Assembly (NCBI GenBank): GCA_012511315.1
Contig: JAAZGI010000160.1
Span: 1 to 6,221 of the forward strand
Source of the DNA: Clostridium sp.
Lineage (GTDB): Bacteria > Bacillota > Clostridia > Clostridiales > Clostridiaceae
Direction of reading: 5' to 3'
DNA length: 6,221 nucleotides
This document shows, piece after piece, positions 1-5,520 of the stretch. The notes under the pieces were generated by a model that saw nothing but the letters and a program-made list of their open reading frames with translations, searched no databases and was not told the DNA's origin. The position numbers were made by a program, and so were the translations under genes. The first letter of the stretch is position 1. Each line of letters begins with the position of its first letter.

Positions 1-515
1 GAATGGGCGCTGCCTCGATGACAGGAACCAGTGATATTGCTCAAATTATGGTTCAAGGTGGAATTGGCATTGCCGGGCTGATTATTATTTTATTATCCAC
101 AGTCACCACAACCTTTTTAGATGCTTACTCCGCTGGTGTGTCTAGCGCAAGTATTCAAACAAGGGTATCCGAACGGAAAGTGGGAATTGCCGTTACGGTA
201 ATTGGTATTGCTGGAGCTATTGCATTACCGCTTCAAAACATCACCGGATTTCTTTTCATTATTGGCTCTGTCTTTGCTCCGATGATTGCTCTTTTAATCA
301 GCGATCATTATATTTTAAGAAAAGATTTGAGTCATTTAGCCTTTGATCGCAAAAACATCGCTGTTTGGCTCATTGGTTTTATTGCGTATCGTTATTTTAT
401 GAAGCTTGATTTAGCAATGGGCAGTACAATACCCGCCATGGCTTTAACCATAGTTATAAGCTTAGCGGTTGCAATCTTTAGTCGACGCTTGAGTGGAGAG
501 AAATCTGTCGCTTGA
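1..515 (+). CDS. cytX: CytX-type hydroxymethylpyrimidine permease, C-terminal part (5' end outside window)
   Basis: This is the last ~170 residues of a membrane permease of the nucleobase:cation symporter-1 family. The frame is open to the left edge, so the ATG at position 3 is an internal methionine. The stretch STVTTTFLDAYSAGVS (fragment residues 32-47) is strongly reminiscent of CytX, the predicted importer of hydroxymethylpyrimidine (HMP), the pyrimidine half of thiamine. About five hydrophobic segments are visible (roughly fragment residues 18-38, 58-76, 80-104, 118-133 and 141-160), as expected for the C-terminal half of a 12-TM carrier. Full-length members are about 400 residues, so some 230 residues are missing upstream. 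The stop codon is 21 nt before thiW and the two are surely co-transcribed; that neighbour, also a thiamine-precursor transporter, supports CytX over a cytosine permease (CodB). Substrate assignment is by family knowledge and context, not proven here. Confidence 0.85.
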   Translation, partial: MGAASMTGTSDIAQIMVQGGIGIAGLIIILLSTVTTTFLDAYSAGVSSASIQTRVSERKVGIAVTVIGIAGAIALPLQNITGFLFIIGSVFAPMIALLISDHYILRKDLSHLAFDRKNIAVWLIGFIAYRYFMKLDLAMGSTIPAMALTIVISLAVAIFSRRLSGEKSVA

Positions 516-536
516 TCCTAAAGGAGGAAACGGTTT

Positions 537-1076
537 ATGAGAAAGAGTATAAAAAAGAATTCATCCATCACAAAACTAGCCGTAGCTAGCCTCTTATGTA
601 GTGTTGCCGTAGTTGGTAGCTTATTTTCATTTCCGATTTTTGGTAGTAAAGCTGCACCAGTCCAGCACATGGTCAACGTATTGGCAGCGGTCCTCCTAGG
701 ACCGGGCTACGCTGTTCTCACTGCTTTTGCAGCCAGCTTAATTCGTAATTTATTAGGTTTAGGCAGCTTACTTGCCTTTCCTGGTAGCATGATTGGCGCA
801 TTATTTGCTGGCTTATTCTATCAAGCTCATCGAAAATTAATCTGGGCATTAATCGGGGAGGTTCTAGGGACAGGAATTTTGGGCGGGCTTTCAGCTTATC
901 CCATGGCAATTGCTTTCATGGGGATTCCATCATCTAGTCTAACCTTTTATGTATATGTCATTCCCTTTCTATTATCCACTGGAGTAGGGGCGGTTTTAGC
1001 AGGACTTTTATTGGTGGTGCTTGAACGTAGTAACGTTCTACGCATGATGCAAAACAAGTTAGCAGCTATCCATTAG
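537..1076 (+). CDS. thiW: ThiW, S component of a predicted thiazole ECF transporter
   Basis: A 179-residue integral membrane protein, the normal size for ThiW. ThiW is the substrate-binding (S) subunit of a group II energy-coupling factor transporter, predicted from genome context to import hydroxyethylthiazole, the thiazole half of thiamine. It needs the shared EcfA/EcfA'/EcfT module, which is not in this window. Hydrophobic segments lie at about residues 12-32, 45-66, 72-95, 101-125 and 137-163. Family-like conserved stretches are PVQHMVNVLAAVLLGP (41-56), R70-N71 and AFPGSMIGAL (80-89). The start is fixed by a near-perfect Shine-Dalgarno, AAAGGAGG at 520-527, 9 nt from the ATG. It directly follows cytX, so the two encode complementary salvage importers for the two thiamine moieties. 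A terminator about 135 bp downstream suggests this is the last gene of the operon. The substrate is known for the family only by prediction. Confidence 0.9.
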   Translation: MRKSIKKNSSITKLAVASLLCSVAVVGSLFSFPIFGSKAAPVQHMVNVLAAVLLGPGYAVLTAFAASLIRNLLGLGSLLAFPGSMIGALFAGLFYQAHRKLIWALIGEVLGTGILGGLSAYPMAIAFMGIPSSSLTFYVYVIPFLLSTGVGAVLAGLLLVVLERSNVLRMMQNKLAAIH

Positions 1077-1211
1077 CGGTATCGACCAGGTGTGAGTCCG
1101 GTTCAATAAGCTTCAAAGGGGTTAGTTTTTTACAACATAGGATATTTGTTGAGATTTCTTTGGCAGAATAGATTAACCGAAATGGATAGGAATACTATAT
1201 TTTAGATTAAA
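1077..1211. other. thiW 3' flanking sequence, nothing recognised
   Basis: The 135 bp between the thiW stop and the terminator hairpin contain no open frame of useful length. There is an AAGCTT palindrome and a T6 run at about 1126-1131 that follows GGGGTTAG but no convincing stem, so no terminator is called there. The relatively GC-rich start (1077-1120) does not match the conserved boxes of a TPP riboswitch or a tRNA. It most likely forms the 3' untranslated region of the thiamine salvage mRNA. Confidence 0.4.
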
Positions 1212-1257
1212 TTTAAAAGACGGCAAACTGGATTTAAGCAGTTTGCCGTCTTTTAAA
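1212..1257 (+). terminator. strong intrinsic terminator after thiW, probably bidirectional
   Basis: A 19-bp perfect inverted repeat: 1212-1230 pairs with 1239-1257 around an 8-nt loop (GATTTAAG). The GC-containing core is GACGGCAAACTG / CAGTTTGCCGTC. The flanks are A4 on the left and T4 on the right, so each strand ends its stem in a short T run. It lies about 135 bp past the thiW stop codon and ends the thiamine-precursor transport operon, insulating the downstream cell-wall operon. Confidence 0.9.
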
Positions 1258-1283
1258 ATTAGCTTTAGAACATTTAAATCAGT

Positions 1284-1311
1284 CTAAAACTCTTGTACTA
1301 AAACTCTTGTA
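1284..1311. repeat. perfect 14-bp tandem duplication
   Basis: Two head-to-tail copies of CTAAAACTCTTGTA (1284-1297 and 1298-1311); the next two bases (CT) begin a third copy before the match breaks. It is in non-coding DNA just past the terminator. It looks like a simple slippage duplication. No binding protein is suggested by the sequence. Confidence 0.85.
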
Positions 1312-1391
1312 CTTAACCTTCTTTTAACTTGTTAGTCTTAAAAATTTGATAAACTTAAAAACAAGTCAATTATTAAGATGAAGTTAATGTA

Positions 1392-1420
1392 TTTAAATTA
1401 AAGTAGGGTTAGGATATTAT
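1392..1420 (+). promoter_or_regulatory. weak sigma-A promoter candidate for the FHA operon
   Basis: TTTAAA (1392-1397) and TATTAT (1415-1420) are separated by 17 nt and match 4/6 and 5/6 consensus bases. Transcription would start near 1427 and give a leader of about 190 nt. An alternative of similar quality is TTGATA (1346-1351) with AATTAT (1368-1373) at 16 nt. A TATAGT box at 1579-1584 lacks a good -35. The sequence is AT-rich enough to give chance matches, so this is only a candidate. Confidence 0.3.
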
Positions 1421-1511
1421 GTCGAAATTCTTAGTTAAAAGTTCAACCCTAATTTGTCATAGGTAGAGGAAGAGGTTCGCCGGATGAAAGGTCCTACAAT
1501 AAAAGGACAAA

Positions 1512-1546
1512 ATTAATAAAGTGCTGTAAATCAGTACATTATTAAT
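1512..1546 (+). promoter_or_regulatory. long hairpin / dyad symmetry in the FHA operon leader
   Basis: ATTAATAAAGTGCTG (1512-1526) pairs with CAGTACATTATTAAT (1532-1546) around a 5-nt loop (TAAAT). The 15-bp stem has a single mismatch and one G-U pair. It is centred about 90 nt upstream of the FHA start codon. The right arm is not followed by a T run, so it is not an ordinary terminator. It could be an operator for a dimeric regulator or an mRNA leader structure; the sequence alone does not decide. Confidence 0.5.
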
Positions 1547-1602
1547 GATTGATTGAGTTTTGAGTTGAGACAACGCGTTATAGTATTTAATTTAAGCAGA
1601 TT

Positions 1603-1610
1603 AAAGGAGG
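1603..1610 (+). promoter_or_regulatory. ribosome binding site fixing the FHA gene start at 1619
   Basis: AAAGGAGG lies 8 nt before the ATG at 1619. It decides against the upstream in-frame TTG at 1553, which would add 22 residues of non-hydrophobic sequence ahead of the membrane anchor and has no such site. Confidence 0.85.
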
Positions 1611-1618
1611 GATCAAGA

Positions 1619-2056
1619 ATGGAACTGTCGGAAGTTGTAGCACCAGTTTTTTCGGTTATTTTTATTTTGATATTATATTTTTTTATATTTCGAGCCCTGC
1701 GTCTGATGAGACGAGATGTAGATGGCCCCAAAGAATTGATTGGTGAGGATGCATCTCAGTGGGGATTACAAGTTGTGGAAACCGGTAGTGGATCGGCTCT
1801 GCGTAAAGGAACGGTGATTCCACTTCGAAGTGGGATGACCTTTGGGCGTGAGCAAGATAACTCGGTGGTTTTATTTGATCCTTATATTTCTTTTTATCAT
1901 ATGCGTTTATTTGCCAGTCAAGGGCGTTATATTATTGAGGACCTGGATTCTACTAATGGAACATTATTAAACGGCAAGCGATTGAAGGGCAAAGTTTATC
2001 TGGACATCAATGATCAGATTACTTTGGGCTCCATCGTGTTGCGCGTTATTAATTAG
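1619..2056 (+). CDS. membrane-anchored FHA domain protein (FhaB-like)
   Basis: A 145-residue protein with one N-terminal membrane segment (about residues 8-25), a basic stop-transfer stretch (RALRLMRR, 25-32), a linker, and a C-terminal forkhead-associated domain (about 50-144) predicted to face the cytoplasm. All signature positions of a phosphothreonine-binding FHA domain are present: G76-R77, S91-x-x-H94, S111-T112-N113-G114-T115 and N118-G119, so it should be binding-competent. FHA domains read phosphothreonine marks made by Ser/Thr kinases. It is the first gene of an operon with a SEDS protein and a class B PBP, suggesting it links kinase signalling to peptidoglycan synthesis. Size, topology and neighbours resemble mycobacterial FhaB/FipA, but orthology is inferred. 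The ATG at 1619 is chosen for its Shine-Dalgarno. The stop codon overlaps the next gene's ribosome binding site. Confidence 0.9.
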   Translation: MELSEVVAPVFSVIFILILYFFIFRALRLMRRDVDGPKELIGEDASQWGLQVVETGSGSALRKGTVIPLRSGMTFGREQDNSVVLFDPYISFYHMRLFASQGRYIIEDLDSTNGTLLNGKRLKGKVYLDINDQITLGSIVLRVIN

Positions 2057-2060
2057 GAGG
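2055..2060 (+). promoter_or_regulatory. ribosome binding site of the SEDS gene overlapping the FHA stop codon
   Basis: AGGAGG starts inside the TAG stop codon (2054-2056) of the FHA gene and lies 8 nt before the ATG at 2069. It excludes the TTG at 2063, which would be only 2 nt away. The overlap implies translational coupling: ribosomes ending on the FHA gene expose or re-use this site. Confidence 0.85.
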
Positions 2061-2068
2061 ACTTGACC

Positions 2069-3265
2069 ATGAAAAAAAGTTCCAACGGTTTGGCCAGATC
2101 CGTCTATTTATTAACTCTGGCTTTGTTTGTCAATATTGCCATTGCAGCATCGCCAAAAGATCCGGGTGCCTTAGTGATTGGCGTTATTCTATGTGCTTTG
2201 ATTTGGTATGTCCATCTCATTGTGCAAAAGTTTTTTAGTAAGGGGGATAAGTATCTCGTTTCCTTTGCTACCATGTTATCGGTGATTGGCATTGCCATGA
2301 TTTATCGCATCAATTCAGCCTTAGCCATTCGACAGGTCATGTGGTTTGTGTTTGGGGTGGCACTGTATTCGATTATCGTAATCATCCTGCCTGACTTGAA
2401 GCGTTTTGCTAAATTGAGATATCTTTATATGATTTTAACCGTAGCTTTTGTTAGCATGGCCATGTTTTTCGGAACAGAAGTCAATGGAGCTAAGAACTGG
2501 GTCTTTATTAAAGGCTTTTCCTTTCAGCCCAGTGAGTTTGGAAAAATATTCTTTGTATTATATTTAGCCAGCGCCCTGCGGACCTACCGAAATGTTAAAA
2601 GTTTGATTGAACCCATGATTGTAGTTGCCATTACTCTTGGCTTTATGGTGCTTCAAAAAGACTTGGGTTCGGCTTTAATGTTTGGATCCATTGCCTTGGC
2701 CATGGTTTACGTGGCCACCAATCGATTCAAATATATACTAGCTGCCTTTGGGATTGGAGCCTTAGGAGCCACAGCTAGCTATTTTATTTTTGATCACTTT
2801 AAAGTTCGCGTTAGCATGTGGTTGGATCCTTTTAAGGATCCCCATGGGTTTGGCTATCAAATTGTTCAAGGCTTATATGCAATTGCTTCTGGTGGTCTTT
2901 TAGGCAGAGGGCTTTATCAAGGAAGTCCTTCCATGGTTCCAGTTCGTGAATCCGACTATATTTTTGCTATTTTAGCCGAAGAATTTGGCATGATTTTTAG
3001 TATCGGAATCCTTGTTATTTACTTTTTAATGTTTTATCGGAGTATTCGAGTGGCCTTGAAAGTTCGGAGTGTGTTTTCTTCTTTACTCACGGTGGGCTTC
3101 TCAGTGATGATTGCCATGCAGGCCATTGTAATTGTAGGTGGTGTCTTAAATGTAATCCCCTTGACCGGAATTACATTGCCTTTGGTCAGCTATGGAGGCA
3201 CATCCATGCTCACGGTGTTCTTTGCTTTAGGTATCATCCAAAAAACCTCAGAGGAGGCGGTATAA
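2069..3265 (+). CDS. SEDS-family peptidoglycan glycosyltransferase (FtsW/RodA/SpoVE type)
   Basis: A 398-residue polytopic membrane protein, a normal length for the SEDS family, which polymerises lipid II into glycan strands together with a class B PBP. Visible hallmarks are N139-G140-A141-K142-N143-W144 with the following FQPSEFGK (152-159), Q196-K197-D198-L199-G200, the extracellular loop WLDPFKDPHGFGYQ (251-264) with its conserved acidic residues D253 and D257, one of them at the position family studies assign to catalysis, GLLGRGLYQGS (276-286), E294-S295-D296, and the C-terminal GITLPLVSYGGTSM (367-380). About ten hydrophobic helices are recognisable. FtsW (division), RodA (elongation) and SpoVE (sporulation) cannot be separated on motifs alone. 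The neighbouring FHA and PBP genes favour a RodA-like role, as in actinobacterial rodA-pbpA. Its stop codon overlaps the PBP start by 1 nt. Confidence 0.93.
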   Translation: MKKSSNGLARSVYLLTLALFVNIAIAASPKDPGALVIGVILCALIWYVHLIVQKFFSKGDKYLVSFATMLSVIGIAMIYRINSALAIRQVMWFVFGVALYSIIVIILPDLKRFAKLRYLYMILTVAFVSMAMFFGTEVNGAKNWVFIKGFSFQPSEFGKIFFVLYLASALRTYRNVKSLIEPMIVVAITLGFMVLQKDLGSALMFGSIALAMVYVATNRFKYILAAFGIGALGATASYFIFDHFKVRVSMWLDPFKDPHGFGYQIVQGLYAIASGGLLGRGLYQGSPSMVPVRESDYIFAILAEEFGMIFSIGILVIYFLMFYRSIRVALKVRSVFSSLLTVGFSVMIAMQAIVIVGGVLNVIPLTGITLPLVSYGGTSMLTVFFALGIIQKTSEEAV

Positions 3266-5211
3266 TGGCATTTTTTAATAAAGGTAGACGGGATGAAGAT
3301 GGTTCTAGCAAGTCAAAGAAAACGAACAAGAAGAATTCCTCGACAGAACAAAACCCGTCTAATCCTTCAGTGGAAAACCAAGCGGGTGGAATAACACCGG
3401 ATAACTTTGTTTATTCAACAAATAAAGACTTAAATGGAAAAAAAGACTCAGAACCAATGAAAACATATAAAGATAAAGACAAAGATAAAGACCGTTCTAA
3501 AAGGCTAGGACGAAAAAGCCAGCCTTTGGATGCGGCATCCATTAGGTCCCGTGATGAGGCCCAGCTGAATGCAGACTCCTTCGTTTACCAGCCAGAGGCA
3601 GAGGGAACAGTTGATGATTCGTCTTTCCATGGAGAATACAAGACTCAATCTATACGAAGAGAGATTCCGAGTTCAGACCCCTATCATCCTGGAGCTAGTA
3701 GCTTAGAAGAACGCTTCAATCATGATTTCGAAGGAGAGAACAAAATCTTAAGACGAAGCATTAAACGAGTCGGGGCATTTGTTCTTGCCATGTTTATTGC
3801 CTTAATGAGTTATATGGTTTATTTCCAAGTAACTAGAGCGGATGCCTTGCGAACTTCTTCTGGGAACCGTCGGAACGCAGAGGCACGCAATAAAGTGTTA
3901 CGTGGCTCAATCTATGACCGCAATGGCAAAGTGTTATCTTTAAGCACCCTGTCCGAAGATGGGACTCAAATTAGAGAGTACCCTGGTGGTCAAGCCTTCG
4001 GAAATATATTGGGTTATGTATCCAACAAATATTCAGTAACGGGTCTAGAAGCTTCTATGGATCAAGAGTTATCTAAGGCCCCTGGTATTGAAAGTATTTT
4101 CACTAAAGATTTTATTTCATCTTTAATCAATCCAGAACAAGGCGTAACCAAGCAGCAAGAAGGGAACTCTCTTCATCTTACCTTGGACACGGGACTACAA
4201 CGAGCCGCTTATGAGGCTTTAGATGGGCGCAAAGGCTCTGTTGTGGCCTTAGATCCTAAGACTGGCGAGATTTTAGCTATGGTCTCTAGCCCAGGTTTTT
4301 CTGCTGAAAAACTAGATGAAGTCATGAAACGCGCCAACTCAGATGAAGCCTACGCTGCCCAAGCCCCTTTAATTAATCGTGCAATTAAATCCGTATATGC
4401 GCCGGGCTCAACCATGAAGGTGGTAACCTTAGCCGCTGGTCTGGAAAACATACCAGACCTTGAAACACGTATTTTTGATGATCAAGGAATGATTGAATTT
4501 GCCGATGGCTCCACCTTAAATAATTTTAATAACAATGTTTATGGTGAGATTGGACTGGAAGAAGCATTCACCAAATCCTCGAATTACGTATTTGGGAGTC
4601 TAGGTATGGAATTAAGGGCAGAGGAGCTCCGACGTGCAGCAGAAGATTTAGGGTTTAATGCTCCGATTAAAATGGAAGGCATGACCGCCCGTCAATCTGT
4701 CTTTCCTACCCTATCAGAGGCTGAAGTTGGCAATAAGGCTTTAGCAGCCATTGGACAAGGAGCTGTCTCAGCAACGCCCTTGCAAATGGCAATGGTAGCG
4801 GGAGCTGTGGCCAACGATGGTCGCCTTGTCCAGCCATCCATCATTGGCTCAATTACGGATAAAGACGATAACGTAGTGTCAGAATCTGGTGAGCCTGAGC
4901 TTTCATTAGCGATGACTAGAGAAGTGGCCACGAAAGTAAAAGAGATGATGATTAAGAATGTGACAAGCGGAAGTAGCTCTTACCAGTCTTTGAGTAAACT
5001 AAATGGTGCTGGTAAAACAGGGACAGCTCAGTTTGCTGTCGATGATGGAACCCGGGTCCATGCTTGGTTTGTCGGTTTTGCGCCTCAGGAAAACCCTGAA
5101 ATAGCTTTTGCGGTGGTGGTGGAAGACTTGGCAGATGTTAATGAAAATACAGGAGCACGTCAAGCCATTCCTGTAGCCAAAGACATTTTAACTTATTGGA
5201 AAAACCGCTAG
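3265..5211 (+). CDS. class B penicillin-binding protein (PbpA-like transpeptidase) with long cytoplasmic extension
   Basis: A 648-residue D,D-transpeptidase that cross-links peptidoglycan, the expected partner of the upstream SEDS polymerase. Residues 1-165 are hydrophilic and low in complexity, rich in K, D, S, N and E. A single membrane anchor follows at about 169-188, so the extension should be cytoplasmic. Outside lie a short pedestal with the class B motif RGSIYDRNG (213-221), a Y-x-x-TGLE segment (256-262), and the transpeptidase domain from about 323. The catalytic motifs are intact: S382-T383-M384-K385 with nucleophile S382, S438-S439-N440, and K584-T585-G586-T587. There are no C-terminal PASTA domains. 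Relatives of this short-pedestal type are typically about 470-500 residues; the excess is the N-terminal extension. The extension is in frame, and the ATG has the Shine-Dalgarno GAGGAGG (3251-3257) 7 nt away, in a TAATG overlap, so this start is well supported. Confidence 0.93.
   Translation: MAFFNKGRRDEDGSSKSKKTNKKNSSTEQNPSNPSVENQAGGITPDNFVYSTNKDLNGKKDSEPMKTYKDKDKDKDRSKRLGRKSQPLDAASIRSRDEAQLNADSFVYQPEAEGTVDDSSFHGEYKTQSIRREIPSSDPYHPGASSLEERFNHDFEGENKILRRSIKRVGAFVLAMFIALMSYMVYFQVTRADALRTSSGNRRNAEARNKVLRGSIYDRNGKVLSLSTLSEDGTQIREYPGGQAFGNILGYVSNKYSVTGLEASMDQELSKAPGIESIFTKDFISSLINPEQGVTKQQEGNSLHLTLDTGLQRAAYEALDGRKGSVVALDPKTGEILAMVSSPGFSAEKLDEVMKRANSDEAYAAQAPLINRAIKSVYAPGSTMKVVTLAAGLENIPDLETRIFDDQGMIEFADGSTLNNFNNNVYGEIGLEEAFTKSSNYVFGSLGMELRAEELRRAAEDLGFNAPIKMEGMTARQSVFPTLSEAEVGNKALAAIGQGAVSATPLQMAMVAGAVANDGRLVQPSIIGSITDKDDNVVSESGEPELSLAMTREVATKVKEMMIKNVTSGSSSYQSLSKLNGAGKTGTAQFAVDDGTRVHAWFVGFAPQENPEIAFAVVVEDLADVNENTGARQAIPVAKDILTYWKNR
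3469..3492 (+). repeat. in-frame 12-bp tandem repeat encoding a Lys-Asp run
   Basis: Two perfect copies of AAAGATAAAGAC (3469-3480 and 3481-3492), equivalent to four near-identical 6-bp units, encode KDKDKDKD (residues 69-76) within the PBP extension. A unit divisible by three can expand or contract without frameshift, so this is a likely site of length variation between strains. The zwitterionic run supports a disordered tail. Confidence 0.85.
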
Positions 5212-5224
5212 GGATGCTATTTAG

Positions 5225-5261
5225 AAGCTAGCTGATTGAAAAGCTAGCTGATTGAAAAGCT
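5225..5261. repeat. 16-bp tandem repeat, 2.3 copies, each containing AGCTAGCT
   Basis: AAGCTAGCTGATTGAA occurs at 5225-5240 and 5241-5256, followed by a partial third copy AAGCT (5257-5261). Because AGCTAGCT is its own reverse complement, the two copies can also pair as an 8-bp hairpin (5226-5233 with 5242-5249, loop GATTGAAA). It begins 13 bp after the PBP stop codon. No T run follows, so it is a poor intrinsic terminator, although it could slow polymerase or protect the 3' end of the mRNA. Confidence 0.85.
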
Positions 5262-5449
5262 CCTTTACTGATAAATAGACTAAAAAACTAGCCCAGATAG
5301 CTAAGGCAAATGAAACTCAACTATTGACTTGAAACAAATTGCAGATAAATAGCTGCGATAAACTTCAAATAAATAGCTAAAATGAAACCCAAATACCTAA
5401 GCAGAAATAAAGTTCAACGAATTAGATAAAATCATGAGTTCTAAACCAG

Positions 5450-5478
5450 CTCAAAAATGTGCTGTCTAATGATAGAAT
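5450..5478 (+). promoter_or_regulatory. extended -10 promoter candidate for uvrC
   Basis: TGATAGAAT (5470-5478) is a TGn extended -10 with TAGAAT (5/6 consensus). A weak CTCAAA (5450-5455, 3/6) lies 17 nt upstream, a pattern acceptable for extended -10 promoters. Transcription would begin near 5485 and give a leader of about 65 nt that includes the hairpin 5502-5520. It would let uvrC be expressed independently of the cell-wall operon. Confidence 0.5.
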
Positions 5479-5501
5479 AGTATGAGCAGAATGCTACTTT
5501 C

Positions 5502-5520
5502 CTTAGCAATTTGAGCTAAG
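5502..5520 (+). promoter_or_regulatory. small hairpin in the uvrC leader
   Basis: CTTAGC (5502-5507) and GCTAAG (5515-5520) form a perfect 6-bp stem with a 7-nt loop, about 15 nt upstream of the uvrC Shine-Dalgarno. It is short and could be chance. No T run follows and no SOS (LexA) box of the Bacillota GAAC-N4-GTTC type is visible around it. Confidence 0.25.

Larger units (their letters stand above)
1258..1618. other. AT-rich leader region upstream of the FHA-SEDS-PBP operon
   Basis: This 361-bp stretch separates the thiW terminator from the FHA gene. From left to right it holds the 14-bp tandem duplication (1284-1311), a very AT-rich segment with a weak promoter candidate (about 1392-1420), a 7-bp inverted repeat TAGGGTT/AACCCTA (1404-1410 with 1445-1451), two tiny ATG frames of 15 and 10 codons (1419-1466 and 1484-1516), a long hairpin (1512-1546) and the ribosome binding site of the FHA gene. 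No gene of convincing length is present on either strand. Much of the right-hand half is probably transcribed as a structured 5' untranslated region. Confidence 0.5.

Noticed and set aside
1077..1131. Possible TPP riboswitch remnant or first terminator after thiW
   Set aside because: The TPP riboswitch conserved boxes are not found and no stable stem precedes the T6 run. The clear terminator is at 1212-1257.
1553..1618. Upstream TTG start for the FHA gene adding 22 residues
   Set aside because: The ATG at 1619 has AAAGGAGG at ideal spacing, while the TTG lies in the operon leader without a comparable site. The added residues precede the membrane anchor and match no FHA protein feature.
1454..1620. 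Possible lysine riboswitch upstream of the FHA gene
   Set aside because: Only short AGGTAGAGG- and CGCCG-like pieces are present. The remaining conserved L-box segments and the closing 3' strand are missing, and the downstream genes are not lysine-related.
2063..2068. TTG start for the SEDS gene two codons upstream of the ATG
   Set aside because: It is only 2 nt from the Shine-Dalgarno; the ATG at 2069 sits at 8 nt.
2824..2841. Near-palindrome GGATCCTT-TT-AAGGATCC inside the SEDS gene
   Set aside because: It results from codons for the repeated Asp-Pro pair in the conserved WLDPFKDP loop, so protein constraint explains it.
4692..4931. Antisense open frame within the PBP gene, and similar frames at 718-909, 1531-1731, 2104-2298 and 5745-5927
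   Set aside because: All lie opposite well-supported genes (or, for 1531-1731, opposite the leader and FHA gene start). Their translations are compositionally odd and show no recognisable domain, so they are shadows of the + strand genes.
5226..5249. Hairpin from AGCTAGCT copies as the PBP operon terminator
   Set aside because: The stem is only 8 bp and no T tract follows, so it does not meet the pattern of an intrinsic terminator.
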